Origin: Tubiluchus corallicola
Taxonomy: Eukaryota; Priapulida; Priapulimorpha; Priapulimorphida; Tubiluchidae
Assembly (NCBI GenBank): GCA_030141605.1
Contig: JAQGDQ010000527.1
Span: forward strand, 62,001 to 126,000
Length of the DNA stretch: 64,000 nt
Reading direction: 5' to 3'
Shown: positions 1 through 12,186 of the stretch, in pieces
Layout: the number at the start of each line of letters is the position of its first letter
How positions within the stretch are numbered: the stretch's first letter is position 1
Translations under genes and position numbers: made by a program
The notes under the pieces: generated by a model
The model's database searches: none
Seen by the model: only the letters and a program-made list of their open reading frames with translations
Told to the model about the DNA's origin: nothing

Positions 1-66
1 CGAGGCCCAGCCCACATGTTCCTTTGTTCTCTTGCAGTCCTCACGATTATTCCACGACGTTTCCCA

Positions 67-3000
67 TCATTTTAGACTCCATCCCTTAATCGCGTAGACA
101 CAGCTAGCGTAAGGGACGGGCAGATAGGGTTCTGGCCCCTCCGGAGAGAGCTCAGATCCCTTTTTAGCAAGCTTGTCCGCCTCTTCGTTACCATGTACTC
201 CTTCGTGTCCAGGAATCCATGTAACCAAGACTCGGTTTCTTTTTCCAAGTATGTTCAAGTTTTCAACACAACGTAAAACCGAGATAGATTTTACTGTATT
301 GTTTTCAGTAGCTTTAATAGCCGCCTGGCTGTCTGACAGGATGACTATTGATTGATTCTGGAGTCCTTCCGAAGACATTATCTCCGCCGCTTGTGAGATG
401 GCGAAAACTTCTGCCTGGAAAACAGTACTCAATTTCCCAAGATAGAAGAACTCCTCCAATACTCTGGACTCAGTCGGATACTCGATACGTATACCTGCAC
501 CGATCCTTCCGCCCAGTTTGGAACCATCGGTATAACACCTGACACAGTTCCTATCCATTTCGCCTTCCGATTTGATAGCGATTTCTCTTTCCTGAATCTG
601 GCATTCGAAATTTCTTTCGAACACGCGTGTTCTTTTTCTTAAATCACCCGGCATATGCAACAGTTGGAGGTCGCGCCTATAGCTAGTGCACACATCGATA
701 TGACTTTTAGACTTACCAAAAGTTCCCACGGTCTTCGCTGTCCAGAGCCCCGCCGTATCTATACGGTATGACCCTCGGACCGCCTCCGACCGAATGAACT
801 CGTCTATTGGTGTGATATTCAACAACATCTCCAATGCACCGGTAGGAGTACTTGGGAACGCTGAAGAAATCATTAAGCATGCTAATCTCTGTACTTTCTG
901 GAGCATTTTCCTGAGGTACATTTTTTCCAACCCGCTGACCCAGGACACACACGCATACGTCATGAAAGGACGCACCATTGCCGTGTATATCCATTTCATG
1001 ATCCGCGGTTGGATACCCCACGTTTTACCAACAATTTGTCTGCATTGCATAAGTGCCGCCGTCGCCTTGTTGGTGACCCGTGTTATATGGCTCTTTCAAG
1101 TCAGTTTACTGTCTAGGGTTACCCCTAGCAGTTTCGCTTCATTGGAGAGTTGGAGCTTCTGTCCATTCATCCAGAGATCCCCAATATTTGGATTTCTCTT
1201 GTTTGTGAACATGATTACTTCGGTCTTACTACTGCTGAATTCTAGTTCAGTTTTCCTGGACCAGTCAGCAGCAATGTTAATTACATTTTGCGCCCTCCTT
1301 CTGACCGTCGATACGTTCGCACTAGCTATTAGTACTGCCAGGTCGTCGGCATAGGCTTGTGCATAAATTCCATTTTCTTCAAATTCCCTAAGCAGAGAGT
1401 TCAATACACAGTTCCATAGCAAGGGAGACAGTATTCCGCCTTGGGGGTTTCCCTTTACTACTTCCCTCTTTACCGTGGCATCACACAGCTCTACTTGGAC
1501 CGTACGGCACCTTACCATGTTCTCAATCCAGCGGATAAGAACTGGCGATACCTCAAGTTCAAGCAATGCGGCGGATATGCTATTAAAAGAAACGTTATCG
1601 AATGCCCCAACAATATCCAAAAAGACACCTAGTGAGAGCTTCTTTTTAGCAAGACTACGTTCAATACGCTGTACATACTCGTGCAGAGCAGTTTCCGTGG
1701 AAACGCCTGCGCGGAAGCCATACTGCACATTGGATAGTCTTGCTTGTAATTCAGTATCCTCGTTCAATTGATAGAGGACTATTCTCTCCAACCATTTCAG
1801 TTGAAATGACGTTAATGTTATCATCCGGAAAGACTTGACTTCTAAATAGCTATTCTTTCCGGGTTTCGGCAAAAATACTTCTTTCCCTTCCTTCCAGGAT
1901 CTCGGTACATAACCATACCTGAGACATGTCTGGAAAAGCATGAGGTAGTGTTTTTTAATGTATTTCCATCCTTTCTGCAACAGGACTGGATATATACCAT
2001 CCGGTCCCGGAGCCTTGAACGGTTGGAATTCAAACAGTGCCGCTTTCACTCGTTCTTCCGAGCAAATGGAAGCGATGAATTCCTCATCCACGGTCGCGCA
2101 AACAGGCAAATCCGTGGATGTGTCTGGTTCCGTTACTCGACTCCCTGGTGATAGGGTGTCGAGGAGCCGGTTTAAAGTTTTCTCCGGTGAACTGGTTAAT
2201 TTACCGTCTTCTTTATACACACAGCTTAACTGCGCTGCTTTATTTCGGCGGAGGACCTTTACCAACCTAGCAGTTGGTGCCTGATCTTCCATCTTTTCCG
2301 TGAAACTCCGCCAGGATTGGCGTTTCGCCTTCCGGACGGCGTTTTTGAATATAGACTGGGTTAGCTTTCTTGTTTCCCAGTCTCGTTGATTTTTAGTCTT
2401 AGTGGCTCTCCTGCAAGCCCTGCGCGCCTCCTTGCGGAGACGGCTTAGCTCCGGATTCCACCATTTGTTCCCATCCTTCTTCCTCTGCCTACGTAATGGG
2501 CAAGCAGTTTCATAAGAATGAATAACAGCAGCCTGAACTTCATCAGCCAAATCCTCAATATCCTCATTGGAGGACATCTTGTATTCCCGGTTCAGTTCTG
2601 GAAGTTTATGCTCAAGTTCTTCCGCATACTTTTCCCAGCAAGTACAGCGGATGTTCCTGATGAGTGGGTTTTCTTTTGAAATACTGCTTTTCACTAGGAA
2701 TCTTATATACATGTGGTCCGACAGCGATGGCACGTCACTGACATACCAATCGCATACTATGTCCCCTGCATGCAGATTCCTCAGTGTCAAGTCTAGCACC
2801 TCTTCTCTTGCTTTTGTTCGGAACGTTGGTTTACGGCCAACATTACAGAACTCAAGATTAGCGCTTGCACAATACTCCAAGAGTTCCTCACCCCTGTCGT
2901 TGACATCGGTGGAACCCCATAACGTATGATGCGCATTAGCATCAGTCCCCACAATAATTGGAGTTTTATCACCGTCCCCGAATGATATCAGTTCCCTGAG

Positions 3001-3414
3001 TAACATAGGGGGAGCCGGTTGATCATGCACCATGTATGCCGAGGCGAAAATGAACTCATCTCCATCCCGGCACACATTTTTTGCTTTAACCACCACAATG
3101 TCTGTATTCGAGAACACTGGAAGTAAAAAGCATTTTAGGTTAGGAGTGGCATAAATGCACGCCCGAGGCCTTTCTCCATTCCGGTTTCCCTGGAACAGAT
3201 CCCATCCTCGGAGTTTACCCCTAACTTCCCCACCGTGCGTCCAGGGTTCCTGTACAAAGACTAACCCGGTACGTATGTGTTTTACAACATCCTGCAAGTT
3301 GTAACTCGCAGCTTTGCTTTTGTGAAGATTGATTTGCCAGCACTCAATACCAGAGACACTTTGTGCTGGCTTCTCACCTATTTTATCCAAATTGTCCCCG
3401 GAAATAACATTCAA
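67..3414 (-). pseudogene. LINE ORF2 (endonuclease-RT-RNase H) interrupted by one nonsense codon
   Basis: The frame opens at ATG 3414. The endonuclease spans residues ~20-240, with QEPW, GTDANAHH and a closing SDH motif. The reverse transcriptase spans ~430-770, with GPDGI, FLDI..AFD, GNPQGG and the catalytic YADD at ~688-691. A TGA at 1096-1098 ends this 772-aa piece. The same frame continues without shift past the stop and runs to 67, encoding RNase H with YTDGS, an E in FQAEVFAI, LSDSQ and HEGVHGNEEAD, so all the acidic catalytic residues and the His are visible. The stop sits where related RTs have Trp after the LGVTLDSKLT stretch, so a single TGG-to-TGA change is the simplest explanation. 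Readthrough cannot be excluded. Confidence 0.88.
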
Positions 3415-3519
3415 TCTACCGTGGGTATTTCCACCGAAGACTGTCTGCGGCCGGGATTTTACTTTAGCCCGTTCCCATACTTTTCTGTATTTACGTTTCC
3501 ATACTGGACTCGGGTGCCT

Positions 3520-4833
3520 TCATCTGCGATTGCTCGACAGACGGCAGCTCCTTTGTTCCAGTGGCAACGTCGGGGTTTTTCCACCCTCGGTACTCACTTC
3601 TGGACCCTTATCCACCGTTTGAACAGGTGTTTCCGGTTCCTTGGCTTTCCCTTGGTTTTTCTTTTTCTTTTTGGACTGGAACGTGACTCGTTTGCATCCG
3701 GCGTACGGAGCAAACTCCAGTCGTTCCAGACCTGACAGGGACGGTTCCCAGACCGCTACTACGTGTAGCATTCCGCCGACCCCTTTTGACCCACCGCGGA
3801 CCTCCATGTGCTTCCGTTGGAGTTCCGAATTACATCGGTCCACCAACATCAGCAGATCCTCGATTTTGATATCATCCTCATCTGGAATCCAAACCCCGAA
3901 GGTCCTTGCTGGCGGAAGATCTTTCGGTCCTCTCGCCTCGTACCCCGGGTGGCCCACAGATGGGTTTTCAATGTCCAGGACAAGCTGTTTTGCCCACTCC
4001 AGGGTTTTCTCGTCCTTGCACACGACATGGACTTTGCCTTCATGTAGGTAGGTCCTCTCAATGCGGACAAGAAACCCCGGATCCGTTCTGAGAAGGACAC
4101 GGTTGATCCCCGACTGTATTGCCCGTAAATCCGAGCCGTCCAGAGGGTCTTCTCCCGCGTCCTTTTTTGTAATTTTAAGGTGTTGGCCGCCAGACTTCAC
4201 AGCCTTGGCATATGAGGCCTTACTGCTTCCTTCTGTGCCTTCACCCTTTCGACCTTCCTCTCCCTTACGCCCCGCTTGCCCGGAGTCACCCCGGGGTCGC
4301 TTCACGTTCGAGATCGGACTTGGAGTTGAGAGAGCGCTGCTCGTTCTCTTTTTCACCACCGATGGGTTAGGAGTGGGAGCCTCCTCCTGATTGGCGATCG
4401 ACATAGCCGACACACCTTTCAGAAGTCGTCTATTTTCCTTCTTCCGCCGGTTTTTTTCATGATTTTTCCCCATCGGTTTCGATTCCTCGGGCTTGCTGGG
4501 CTCATTTGGAGCACCAGGATTCCGGGTATCTACTCCTTCTGGGGCAGGTACGGTGTTCAGAGTATACTCTGACGATGCCGAACCTTTACTGGTCTTTGTA
4601 GTCCATGGATTCCCTTTTTCAGAGACTTGCATGTCCTCAGTTTTCGTTTCTTCCAAGAACTCCGTAATTTTCGGCTGTTCTGGTTTCAAATCTGGTTCAC
4701 GGGAAGATCCGGCTTTCACCGGCTTGTTCCCTGCAGGTTTTAATTTTGTTAGGGTAGGGAGCCGTGCTGGACTCGATTTTTCTTTCTCGTTCATTTCATA
4801 AGTTTGTTGGTTTTTAAAGCGGGTAAACTCCAA
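3520..4833 (-). CDS. LINE ORF1 (gag-like RNA-binding protein)
   Basis: Uninterrupted 437-aa reading frame upstream of ORF2 in the same LINE. The first ~220 residues are low complexity, rich in Lys, Pro, Ser and Glu. Residues ~225-385 form the only globular-looking part, containing VWIPDEDDIKIEDLL and a closing AGCKRVTF stretch, in the manner of the RRM-like domains of arthropod LINE ORF1 proteins. I see no CCHC zinc knuckle, which many I/jockey ORF1 proteins carry. A basic run (KKKKK) lies near the C-terminus. Its presumed role is binding the LINE RNA into a ribonucleoprotein. Its stop is 106 bp from the ORF2 ATG. Confidence 0.75.
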   Translation of the reverse strand: MEFTRFKNQQTYEMNEKEKSSPARLPTLTKLKPAGNKPVKAGSSREPDLKPEQPKITEFLEETKTEDMQVSEKGNPWTTKTSKGSASSEYTLNTVPAPEGVDTRNPGAPNEPSKPEESKPMGKNHEKNRRKKENRRLLKGVSAMSIANQEEAPTPNPSVVKKRTSSALSTPSPISNVKRPRGDSGQAGRKGEEGRKGEGTEGSSKASYAKAVKSGGQHLKITKKDAGEDPLDGSDLRAIQSGINRVLLRTDPGFLVRIERTYLHEGKVHVVCKDEKTLEWAKQLVLDIENPSVGHPGYEARGPKDLPPARTFGVWIPDEDDIKIEDLLMLVDRCNSELQRKHMEVRGGSKGVGGMLHVVAVWEPSLSGLERLEFAPYAGCKRVTFQSKKKKKNQGKAKEPETPVQTVDKGPEVSTEGGKTPTLPLEQRSCRLSSNRR

Positions 4834-4905
4834 CCCAGGAGCCGACTGGCACTCACCAGCCCCCTCCGACCGGAAGAGATCAGGGACCTAGTACTGACGG
4901 ACTTG

Positions 4906-5157
4906 TCATTACGAATGCATATTAGTAATGTGTATCACACAGTTTGTGTAGTACAGTGACATTAAGCTACAACCGTCTTGTAAGGGTTAATGGCATCCGA
5001 TCTAATAGAAAAAACTACCTGCACTATCTTTGGAATCGTGACACGGACTTCAGCTGGATACACTCAATTAATCGCCCGGGCCGCACTTTCATTAGGTTGA
5101 CAAAACTCTTCGCGAGCCACGCAAATCTCTCGGCGGGCCGCAATTTGCACATCCCTG
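4906..5157 (+). mobile_element. hAT MITE family A, 3' half, interrupted by the LINE
   Basis: Matches the right-hand part of the copies at 19682, 27281 (inverted) and 48922, including the internal Gly-Gly-rich GC block and the terminal inverted repeat ending in a diverged GCACATCCCTG. The left half is missing where the LINE begins. Confidence 0.8.
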
Positions 5158-5230
5158 CCTTAACACAAAACTAATATTTAAAACATATGTTACTTGTTCC
5201 ATCTTATGAGAAAAGTTTTCTTTTCTTAGT

Positions 5231-8140
5231 ATTAACTCATTACAAGACTACACTAGCATCAACACTTCTCATCAAAGATTATGTACATTCCTATTAACTC
5301 GTTACAAGACTACACTAGCATCAACACTTCTCATCAAAGATTATGTACATTCCTATTAACTCGTTACAAGACTACACTAGCATCCACACTTCTCATCAAA
5401 GATTATGTACATTCCTATTAACTCATTACAAGACTACACTAGCATCAAAACTTCTCATCAAAGATTATGTACATTCCTATTAACTCATTACAAGACTACA
5501 CTAGCATCAACACTTCTCATCAAAGATTATGTACATTCCTATTAACTCATTACAAGACTACACTAGCATCAACACTTCTCATCAAAGATTATGTACATTC
5601 CTATTAACTCATTACAAGACTACACTAGCATCAACACTTCTCATCAAAGATTATGTACATTCCTGTTAACTCGTTACAAGACTACACTAGCATCAACACT
5701 TCTTATCAAAGATTATGTACATTTCTATTAACTCATTACAAGACTACACTAGCATCAACACTTCTCATCAAAGATTATGTACATTCCTATTAACTCATTA
5801 CAAGACTACACTAGCATCAACACTTCTCATCAAAGATTATGTACATTTCTATTAACTCATTACAAGACTACACTAGCATCAACACTTCTTATCAAAGATT
5901 ATGTACATTCCTATTAACTCATTACAAGACTACACTAGCATCAACACTTCTCATCAAAGATTATGTACATTCCTATTAACTCATTACAAGACTACACTAG
6001 CATCAACACTTCTCATCAAAGATTATGTACATTCCTATTAACTCATTACAAGACTACACTAGCATCAACACTTCTTATCAAAGATTATGTACATTCCTAT
6101 TAACTCATTACAAGACTACACTAGCATCAACACTTCTCATCAAAGATTATGTACATTCCTATTAACTCATTACAAGACTACACTAGCATCAACACTTCTC
6201 ATCAAAGATTATGTACATTCCTATTAACTCATTACAAGACTACACTAGCATCAACACTTCTATCAAAGATTATGTACATTCCTATTAACTCATTACAAGA
6301 CTACACTAGCATCAACACTTCTATCAAAGATTATGTACATTTCTATTAACTATTACAAGACTACACTAGCATCAACACTTCTTATCAAAGATTATGTACA
6401 TTCCTATTAACTCATTACAAGACTACACTAGCATCAACACTTCTCATCAAAGATTATGTACATTCCTATTAACTCGTTACAAGACTACACTAGCATCAAC
6501 ACTTCTCATCAAAGATTATGTACATTCCTATTAACTCATTACAAGACTACACTAGCATCAACACTTCTTATCAAAGATTATGTACATTCCTATTAACTCA
6601 TTACAAGACTACACTAGCATCAACACTTCTCATCAAAGATTATGTACATTTCTATTAACTCATTACAAGACTACACTAGCATCAACACTTTATCAAAGAT
6701 TATGTACATTCCTATTAACTCTTACAAGACTACACTAGCATCAACACTTCTCATCAAAGATTATGTACATTCCTATTAACTCATTACAAGACTACACTAG
6801 CATCAACACTTCTCATCAAAGATTATGTACATTCCTATTAACTCATTACAAGACTACACTAGCATCAACACTTCTCATCAAAGATTATATACATTCCTAT
6901 TAACTCATTACAAGACTACACTAGCATCAACACTTCTCATCAAAGATTATGTACATTTCTATTAACTCATTACAAGACTACACTAGCATCCACACTTCTC
7001 ATCAAAGATTATGTACATTCCTATTAACTCATTACAAGACTACACTAGCATCAACACTTCTCATCAAAGATTATGTACATTCCTATTAACTCATTACAAG
7101 ACTACACTAGCATCAACACTTCTTATCAAAGATTATGTACATTCCTATTAACTCATTACAAGACTACACTAGCATCAACACTTCTCATCAAAGATTATGT
7201 ACATTCCTATTAACTCATTACAAGACTACACTAGCATCACCACTTCTCATCAAAGATTATGTACATTCCTATTAACTCATTACAAGACTACACTAGCATC
7301 AACACTTCTTATCAAAGATTATGTACATTCCTATTAACTCATTACAAGACTACACTAGCATCAACACTTCTTATCAAAGATTATGTACATTCCTATTAAC
7401 TCATTACAAGACTACACTAGCATCAACACTTCTTATCAAAGATTATGTACATTCCTATTAACTCATTACAAGACTACACTAGCATCAACACTTCTCATCA
7501 AAGATTATGTACATTCCTATTAACTCATTACAAGACTACACTAGCATCAACACTTCTCATCAAAGATTATGTACATTCCTATTAACTCATTACAAGACTA
7601 CACTAGCATCAACACTTCTTATCAAAGATTATCTACATTCCTATTAACTCATTACAAGACTACACTAGCATCAACACTTCTCATCAAAGATTATGTACAT
7701 TCCTATTAACTTATTACAAGACTACACTAGCATCAACACTTCTCATCAAAGATTATGTACATTCCTATTAACTCATTACAAGACTACACTAGCATCAACA
7801 CTTCTCATCAAAGATTATGTACATTCCTATTAACTCATTACAAGACTACACTAGCATCAACACTTCTCATCAAAGATTATGTACATTCCTATTAACTCAT
7901 TACAAGACTACACTAGCATCAACACTTCTTATCAAAGATTATGTACATTCCTATTAACTCATTACAAGACTACACTAGCATCAACACTTCTCGTCAAAGA
8001 TTATCTACATTCCTATTAACTCATTACAAGACTACACTAGCATCAACACTTCTCATCAAAGATTATGTACATTCCTATTAACTCATTACAAGACTACACT
8101 AGCATCAACACTTCTTATCAAAGATTATGTACATTTCTAA
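5231..8140 (+). repeat. 62-bp satellite array, about 47 copies
   Basis: Head-to-tail repeats of a 62-bp unit starting ATTAACTCATTACAAGACTA and ending TTATGTACATTCCT. Copies differ by a few recurrent substitutions (C/T in CTTCTYATC, A/G in ACTCRTTAC, C/T in ACATTYCT) and occasional 1-2-bp deletions around 6260-6350 and 6690-6720. Short reading frames inside it are artefacts. It lies in an upstream intron of MICU3 if that gene extends left. Confidence 0.97.
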
Positions 8141-8462
8141 CGTTCTATTCAGATCTTTGATTTAACACAGATGCTCACGTATTTGTATATTACACAGTAG
8201 ACACACTTTGCTTTTAAATAACTTGGTATTACAAACCTGCATGTTTTGATTAATCAATTCAGCTTTCATCAATCATATATTCACCCTGTCAGCTTACTGT
8301 AATTACGTAATGTAACTGTATTATTATATTTTTATTATAAACGATTCCATGTCAGCTGCTAGATGCTTATTTTAGTGCTCTTATAATTAAACGAATTTTT
8401 GTAGGGTTTCTTGTGCAATAAGTTTGGAATCGGTTTAGCTGAATTACTCTGTGGTGGATTAT
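8141..8462. other. AT-rich flank, nothing recognised
   Basis: Unique-looking AT-rich sequence between the satellite and a small inverted-repeat element. No exon, RNA gene or repeat recognised. Confidence 0.4.
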
Positions 8463-8585
8463 GGCGCGTTCAGACGTGGAGACTTCTCTCGCGACTTGTT
8501 GCGCAGCTTCTTTTTGAGAATAAAGTTGCACGTCTGAACGGCTTGGCAACGTCTTTTGCAACTAGTCTCTACGTCTGAATGGCCC
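8463..8585. mobile_element. ~120-bp MITE with 22-bp inverted ends
   Basis: The left end GGCGCGTTCAGACGTGGAGA and the right end (reverse complement of GGGCCATTCAGACGTAGAGA) form imperfect terminal inverted repeats. The superfamily is not assignable; I see no clear target duplication. Confidence 0.6.
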
Positions 8586-8639
8586 TTTAGTGTATCATAC
8601 CGTTCAATACTTTTTTGTCTGTCAAAAGTCATGCTATTA

Positions 8640-9240
8640 TCTTCTTGTGAGAACAATGGAACGTAATGCTACACTGTTTTCATTATAATCTAAATGCTGG
8701 AACATGACGCTGTTATGTTCTTGTAAGAATGTCATTATTCGGACATAATACTATGTTTTTATGAAAATGCAAACATCAACATGATGCTGTTGTTCTTGTA
8801 AGAGTGTAAAACATTAAAAACATGATGCTCTTATGTTCCTATAAAAGCAGAAACATTGGAACATGATGTTATTGTTGTTTTATGAGAATGTGAATATAGG
8901 ATCATGATGTGGTTGTGTTCTTATAAGAACATAAACATTGAAATATGATGTAGTTGTGTTCTTATAAGAACATAAACATTGAAATATGATGTAGTTGTGT
9001 TCTTATAAGAACATAAACATGGAAATATAATGTAGTTGTGTTCTTATAAGAACATAAACATTGAAATATGATTTAGTTGTGTTCTTATGAGAACATAAAC
9101 ATTGAAATATGATGTGGTTGTGTTCTTATAAGAACGTAAACATTGAAATATGATGTTGTTATGTCTTTATAGGAATATGTACATCGAAACATGTTTTCAT
9201 GTTCCCATAAAATTTGAACAGCAGAACGTAATGCTATAGG
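8640..9240 (+). repeat. Degenerate ~41-bp tandem repeat
   Basis: Repeats of a unit containing GTTCTTATAAGAACATAAAC followed by ATTGAAATATGATGTAGTTGT. Copies between 8905 and 9150 are near-identical, and the flanks decay outward. Each unit contains the palindrome TTCTTATAAGAA. Confidence 0.85.
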
Positions 9241-10030
9241 TTTTTTATAATCCTCCTGTAAGAACGTCGTGCAAAAATATTAGTGAAGATTTCGTTGTAG
9301 TTTTTCTAAGATTACAAACGTACACAGGTTAAGAAAGTAACACTTGGAACCCCCGATGTGGAAAGGGACTTGAAACAACTAGAGCGAGAAGCCAATCTGA
9401 GCGGGAAGCCAAGTTCTCGCTCAAATACCTTAGTGGGTTCTCCAAAGGTTGTACATAGCTTGTCTGTGTAACAAGAGTCTGCTTAGAGATGTGGCTAGTG
9501 CGTTCTAGAAGCATGTGTAGTCTTTGTTTCTGACCCAGTTACATTACTAATTAACACGGTGATGCTAATTAACCATATGTTTAAATTTACCTGATCATTT
9601 TGTGAATTAACATGTCAGGTGTGTGCTGATCAAACTGTTTCTTCTAACTAACACTGAGTGTTCTTGCTGTTTGTTTGAAATTTGACATTACAAGAGCATT
9701 ATCCGTAGAGTGCCTGATCTGTTTGTTGAAGATGATAGAACAATTTCTTCTGAATAGCGTTGGTATCTTCGTCTTTCTTCCAGGCTGCTTCTTTTTGAAA
9801 TCCTTGAGCGTTTCTTGTCCGGCTTTCCGGTTCTGTCCTGACAACATTAATTGTTGTCAATGAAAAATGCTTCTAAGTCTTCCGTCAGGCAGATAATAAG
9901 ATTGATATCGTGATGTTACTCGCTAGAGATGTTCTTATGTTTTTTGGTGATATTTCAACGTACAATGCCCAGTAATTTTAAAACTTTGATTTTAAATGCA
10001 GTAAAAGATAATAATCAAAATTTTGCTTGG
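9241..10030. other. Unassigned intronic or intergenic sequence
   Basis: No exon with supporting splice sites, no RNA gene and no repeat family recognised here. Confidence 0.35.
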
Positions 10031-10042
10031 CATGCCAAAAAT

Positions 10043-10434
10043 GTTGGCATCCTTCTGTCTCGGAAGACAATGGAATGTGCGCCAAGAGAGTCAGTTATTG
10101 ATCACATTGATGGAGCTGCAGCGTCGACTGTGGCTGAGCAGTCCGATCCTTGAACGTCTCCAGGGCGCACGCCTGGGCAAGGTGTATGGAGATCCTGAGT
10201 TGCCCAGACAACAGGAACCCCTTCTCTTCCTCCCTGGTGTAGTCCAAAGCAAAGCGGAGCGATACGTCTGGCACCAGGTTGGCTGCAGGAGCTGCCGGAG
10301 TCAGTGAGCATGCTGCACTGGTCCGTCTTTGGGGCTCCACTCCTGATTTGGAAGGTTTACTCCTCTACACATGGCCATTGGGTCACTTGACCTCCTCCCT
10401 CTAGTCGCTGGCTGCTTGTGCATATGGCCATAGT
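10043..10434 (-). mobile_element. 5S-derived SINE, copy 1 (5S head internally deleted)
   Basis: Minus-strand copy of the SINE whose full version is at 43703-44261. Flanked by a perfect 12-bp duplication CATGCCAAAAAT (10031-10042 and 10435-10446). Of the 5S head only the first dozen bases next to the right duplication remain; body and tail are present. Short frames inside it are not genes. Confidence 0.88.
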
Positions 10435-10659
10435 CATGCCAAAAATACTGACTTATTAAAACGGACCCACTTGAATTGCTTTGTGTCATTAGTATCGTTA
10501 TTGTATCCTTGAGCCTTTCTCTGAAGATTACCTCTACTGCCATATTGCATAAGTTTCAAGCTGATGAAGTCATCTCTTTTGAAAAGGTTTTGCAAATTTA
10601 TATACAAAAAATGTCAATAACTTACTAAATCTGTCACCATTTTTTCATCCCTACCTTTA

Positions 10660-11370
10660 GTAGTAATTTAATACTGTCCAATCGCCGATTAGTACTAATT
10701 TAGTGCTGTCCAACCACTGATGTAATGCTATGTAATGACCACTTAGTACTGATTTAGTGCTGTCTAATCACTGATTAGTACTAATTTAGTGCTATCCAAT
10801 CACCGATGTAATGCTATCGAATGACCGATGACCGATTAGTACTAATTTAGTGCTTTCCAACCAATGATGTAATGCTGTGTAATGACCACTTAGTACTGAT
10901 TTAGTGCTATCCAATCACCGACGTAATGCTGTGCAATGACCAATTAGTACTAATTTAGTGCTATGCAATCACCGACGTAATGCTATCCAATGACCGATGA
11001 CCGATTAGTACTAATTTACTGCTGTCCAATCACTGATGTAATGCTGTGTAATGACCACTTAGTACTAATTTAGTGCTATCCAATCACCGACGTAATGCTA
11101 TCGAATTACCGATGACCGATTAGTACTAATTTAGTGCTGTCCAACCACTGATGTAATGCTGTGTAATGACCACTTAGTACTGATTTAGTGCTATCCAATC
11201 ACTGATTAGTACTAATTTAGTGCTGTCCAACCACTGTTGTAATGCTGTGTAATGACCACTTAGTACTGATTTAGTGCTGTCTAATCACTGATTAGTACTA
11301 ATTTAGCGCTGTCCAGTCATTGATTAATTAATGCTACTTTAGTGCTGTCTAACCACTGATTAGTGCAAAT
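10660..11370 (+). repeat. Degenerate compound tandem repeat
   Basis: Alternating short blocks such as TTAGTACTAATTTAGTGCT, CCAACCACTGATGTAATGCT and GTGTAATGACCAC recur about a dozen times with shuffled order and period. Typical of a decayed higher-order minisatellite. Confidence 0.85.
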
Positions 11371-12186
11371 TTCTTGGAGTGACTATTGCTTTCTCTGCAA
11401 GATCAATATGGCACACCTTGATAATGGCTGCAAAATGTGAAAATTTTAAACAAAAGAGCACCATCGTATTGTTTGCCCAGTACTGAATATATGTGCTCTT
11501 GTAAAATATTATCATAAATAAAATACTTCTTACTTAAAAAATTTTGTTTAAACTATTTTTAATTGTAAAATGCAACTGCTTTTTTGATATAAAATTTTAA
11601 CTAGTAAGTGTACAAGAGTTTCAGTAATGTAATGTTTCTTTTCATGTAAAGGTATTTGCAATTCTCTTATCACTTGTGTAAATTATTCAGTATGTCAGAA
11701 AAAATTTCTAGGTGCAAGTTGTGTCATCTATAGCAGTTCATTACTGGGTGTCGTCTAACTACACGTGTGTTAACGAATATTAAACTAGTTTCCAGTACTT
11801 TTCAATTAATTTCACGATGTTTTACAAATCTTGAGAGTATCGTCAGTACTTAGCAATGTAATGTTTACCATTTCTGTGTATAAAAATATTTTGATTGTTT
11901 GCATTATAACATAGCAACACAGGTGACTAACAACTCATTAATCTTAGTCACTTACATCGTAAAAAAATATGCTATCGTTTAGTTTTAATAGAATTAATTG
12001 CCAAGTGTGTATAATAAACAGAGGTGTTCATTAATCTCTAATAAATAGTTAAGTTCTAAAGTGCTATTTTTTTTATTACATGTATACCCGAGTGTTTAGT
12101 TTTAACTGTGAAAGTCGATCACTGTAATATGATAATTATTGTTAAATAGTTGAACTTCTTCGAAGATGGGTATTAATTTGAATCCA
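11371..12186. other. AT-rich stretch, nothing recognised
   Basis: Very AT-rich sequence with no coding exon, RNA gene or matched repeat that I can identify. Confidence 0.35.

Larger units (their letters stand above)
1..4905 (-). mobile_element. Non-LTR retrotransposon (LINE, LOA/I-like group), 3' end beyond the window
   Basis: A two-ORF LINE on the minus strand: ORF1 (3520-4833), then ORF2 with endonuclease, reverse transcriptase and RNase H (67-3414). The order apurinic-type endonuclease, RT, C-terminal RNase H and the wording of the RT motifs place it near the LOA/I group; the clade is from memory of motifs, not a tree. The 5' end lies near 4905, where sequence switches abruptly into the interior of a hAT MITE seen elsewhere in the window. 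This suggests the LINE inserted into that MITE. The 3' UTR and tail run off the left edge, so the target duplication cannot be checked. Only one coding lesion is visible, so the insertion looks young. Confidence 0.9.

Noticed and set aside
5231-8140. Possible CRISPR array
   Set aside because: Units are contiguous 62-bp repeats with no unique spacers, in an intron-rich animal genome with no cas genes.
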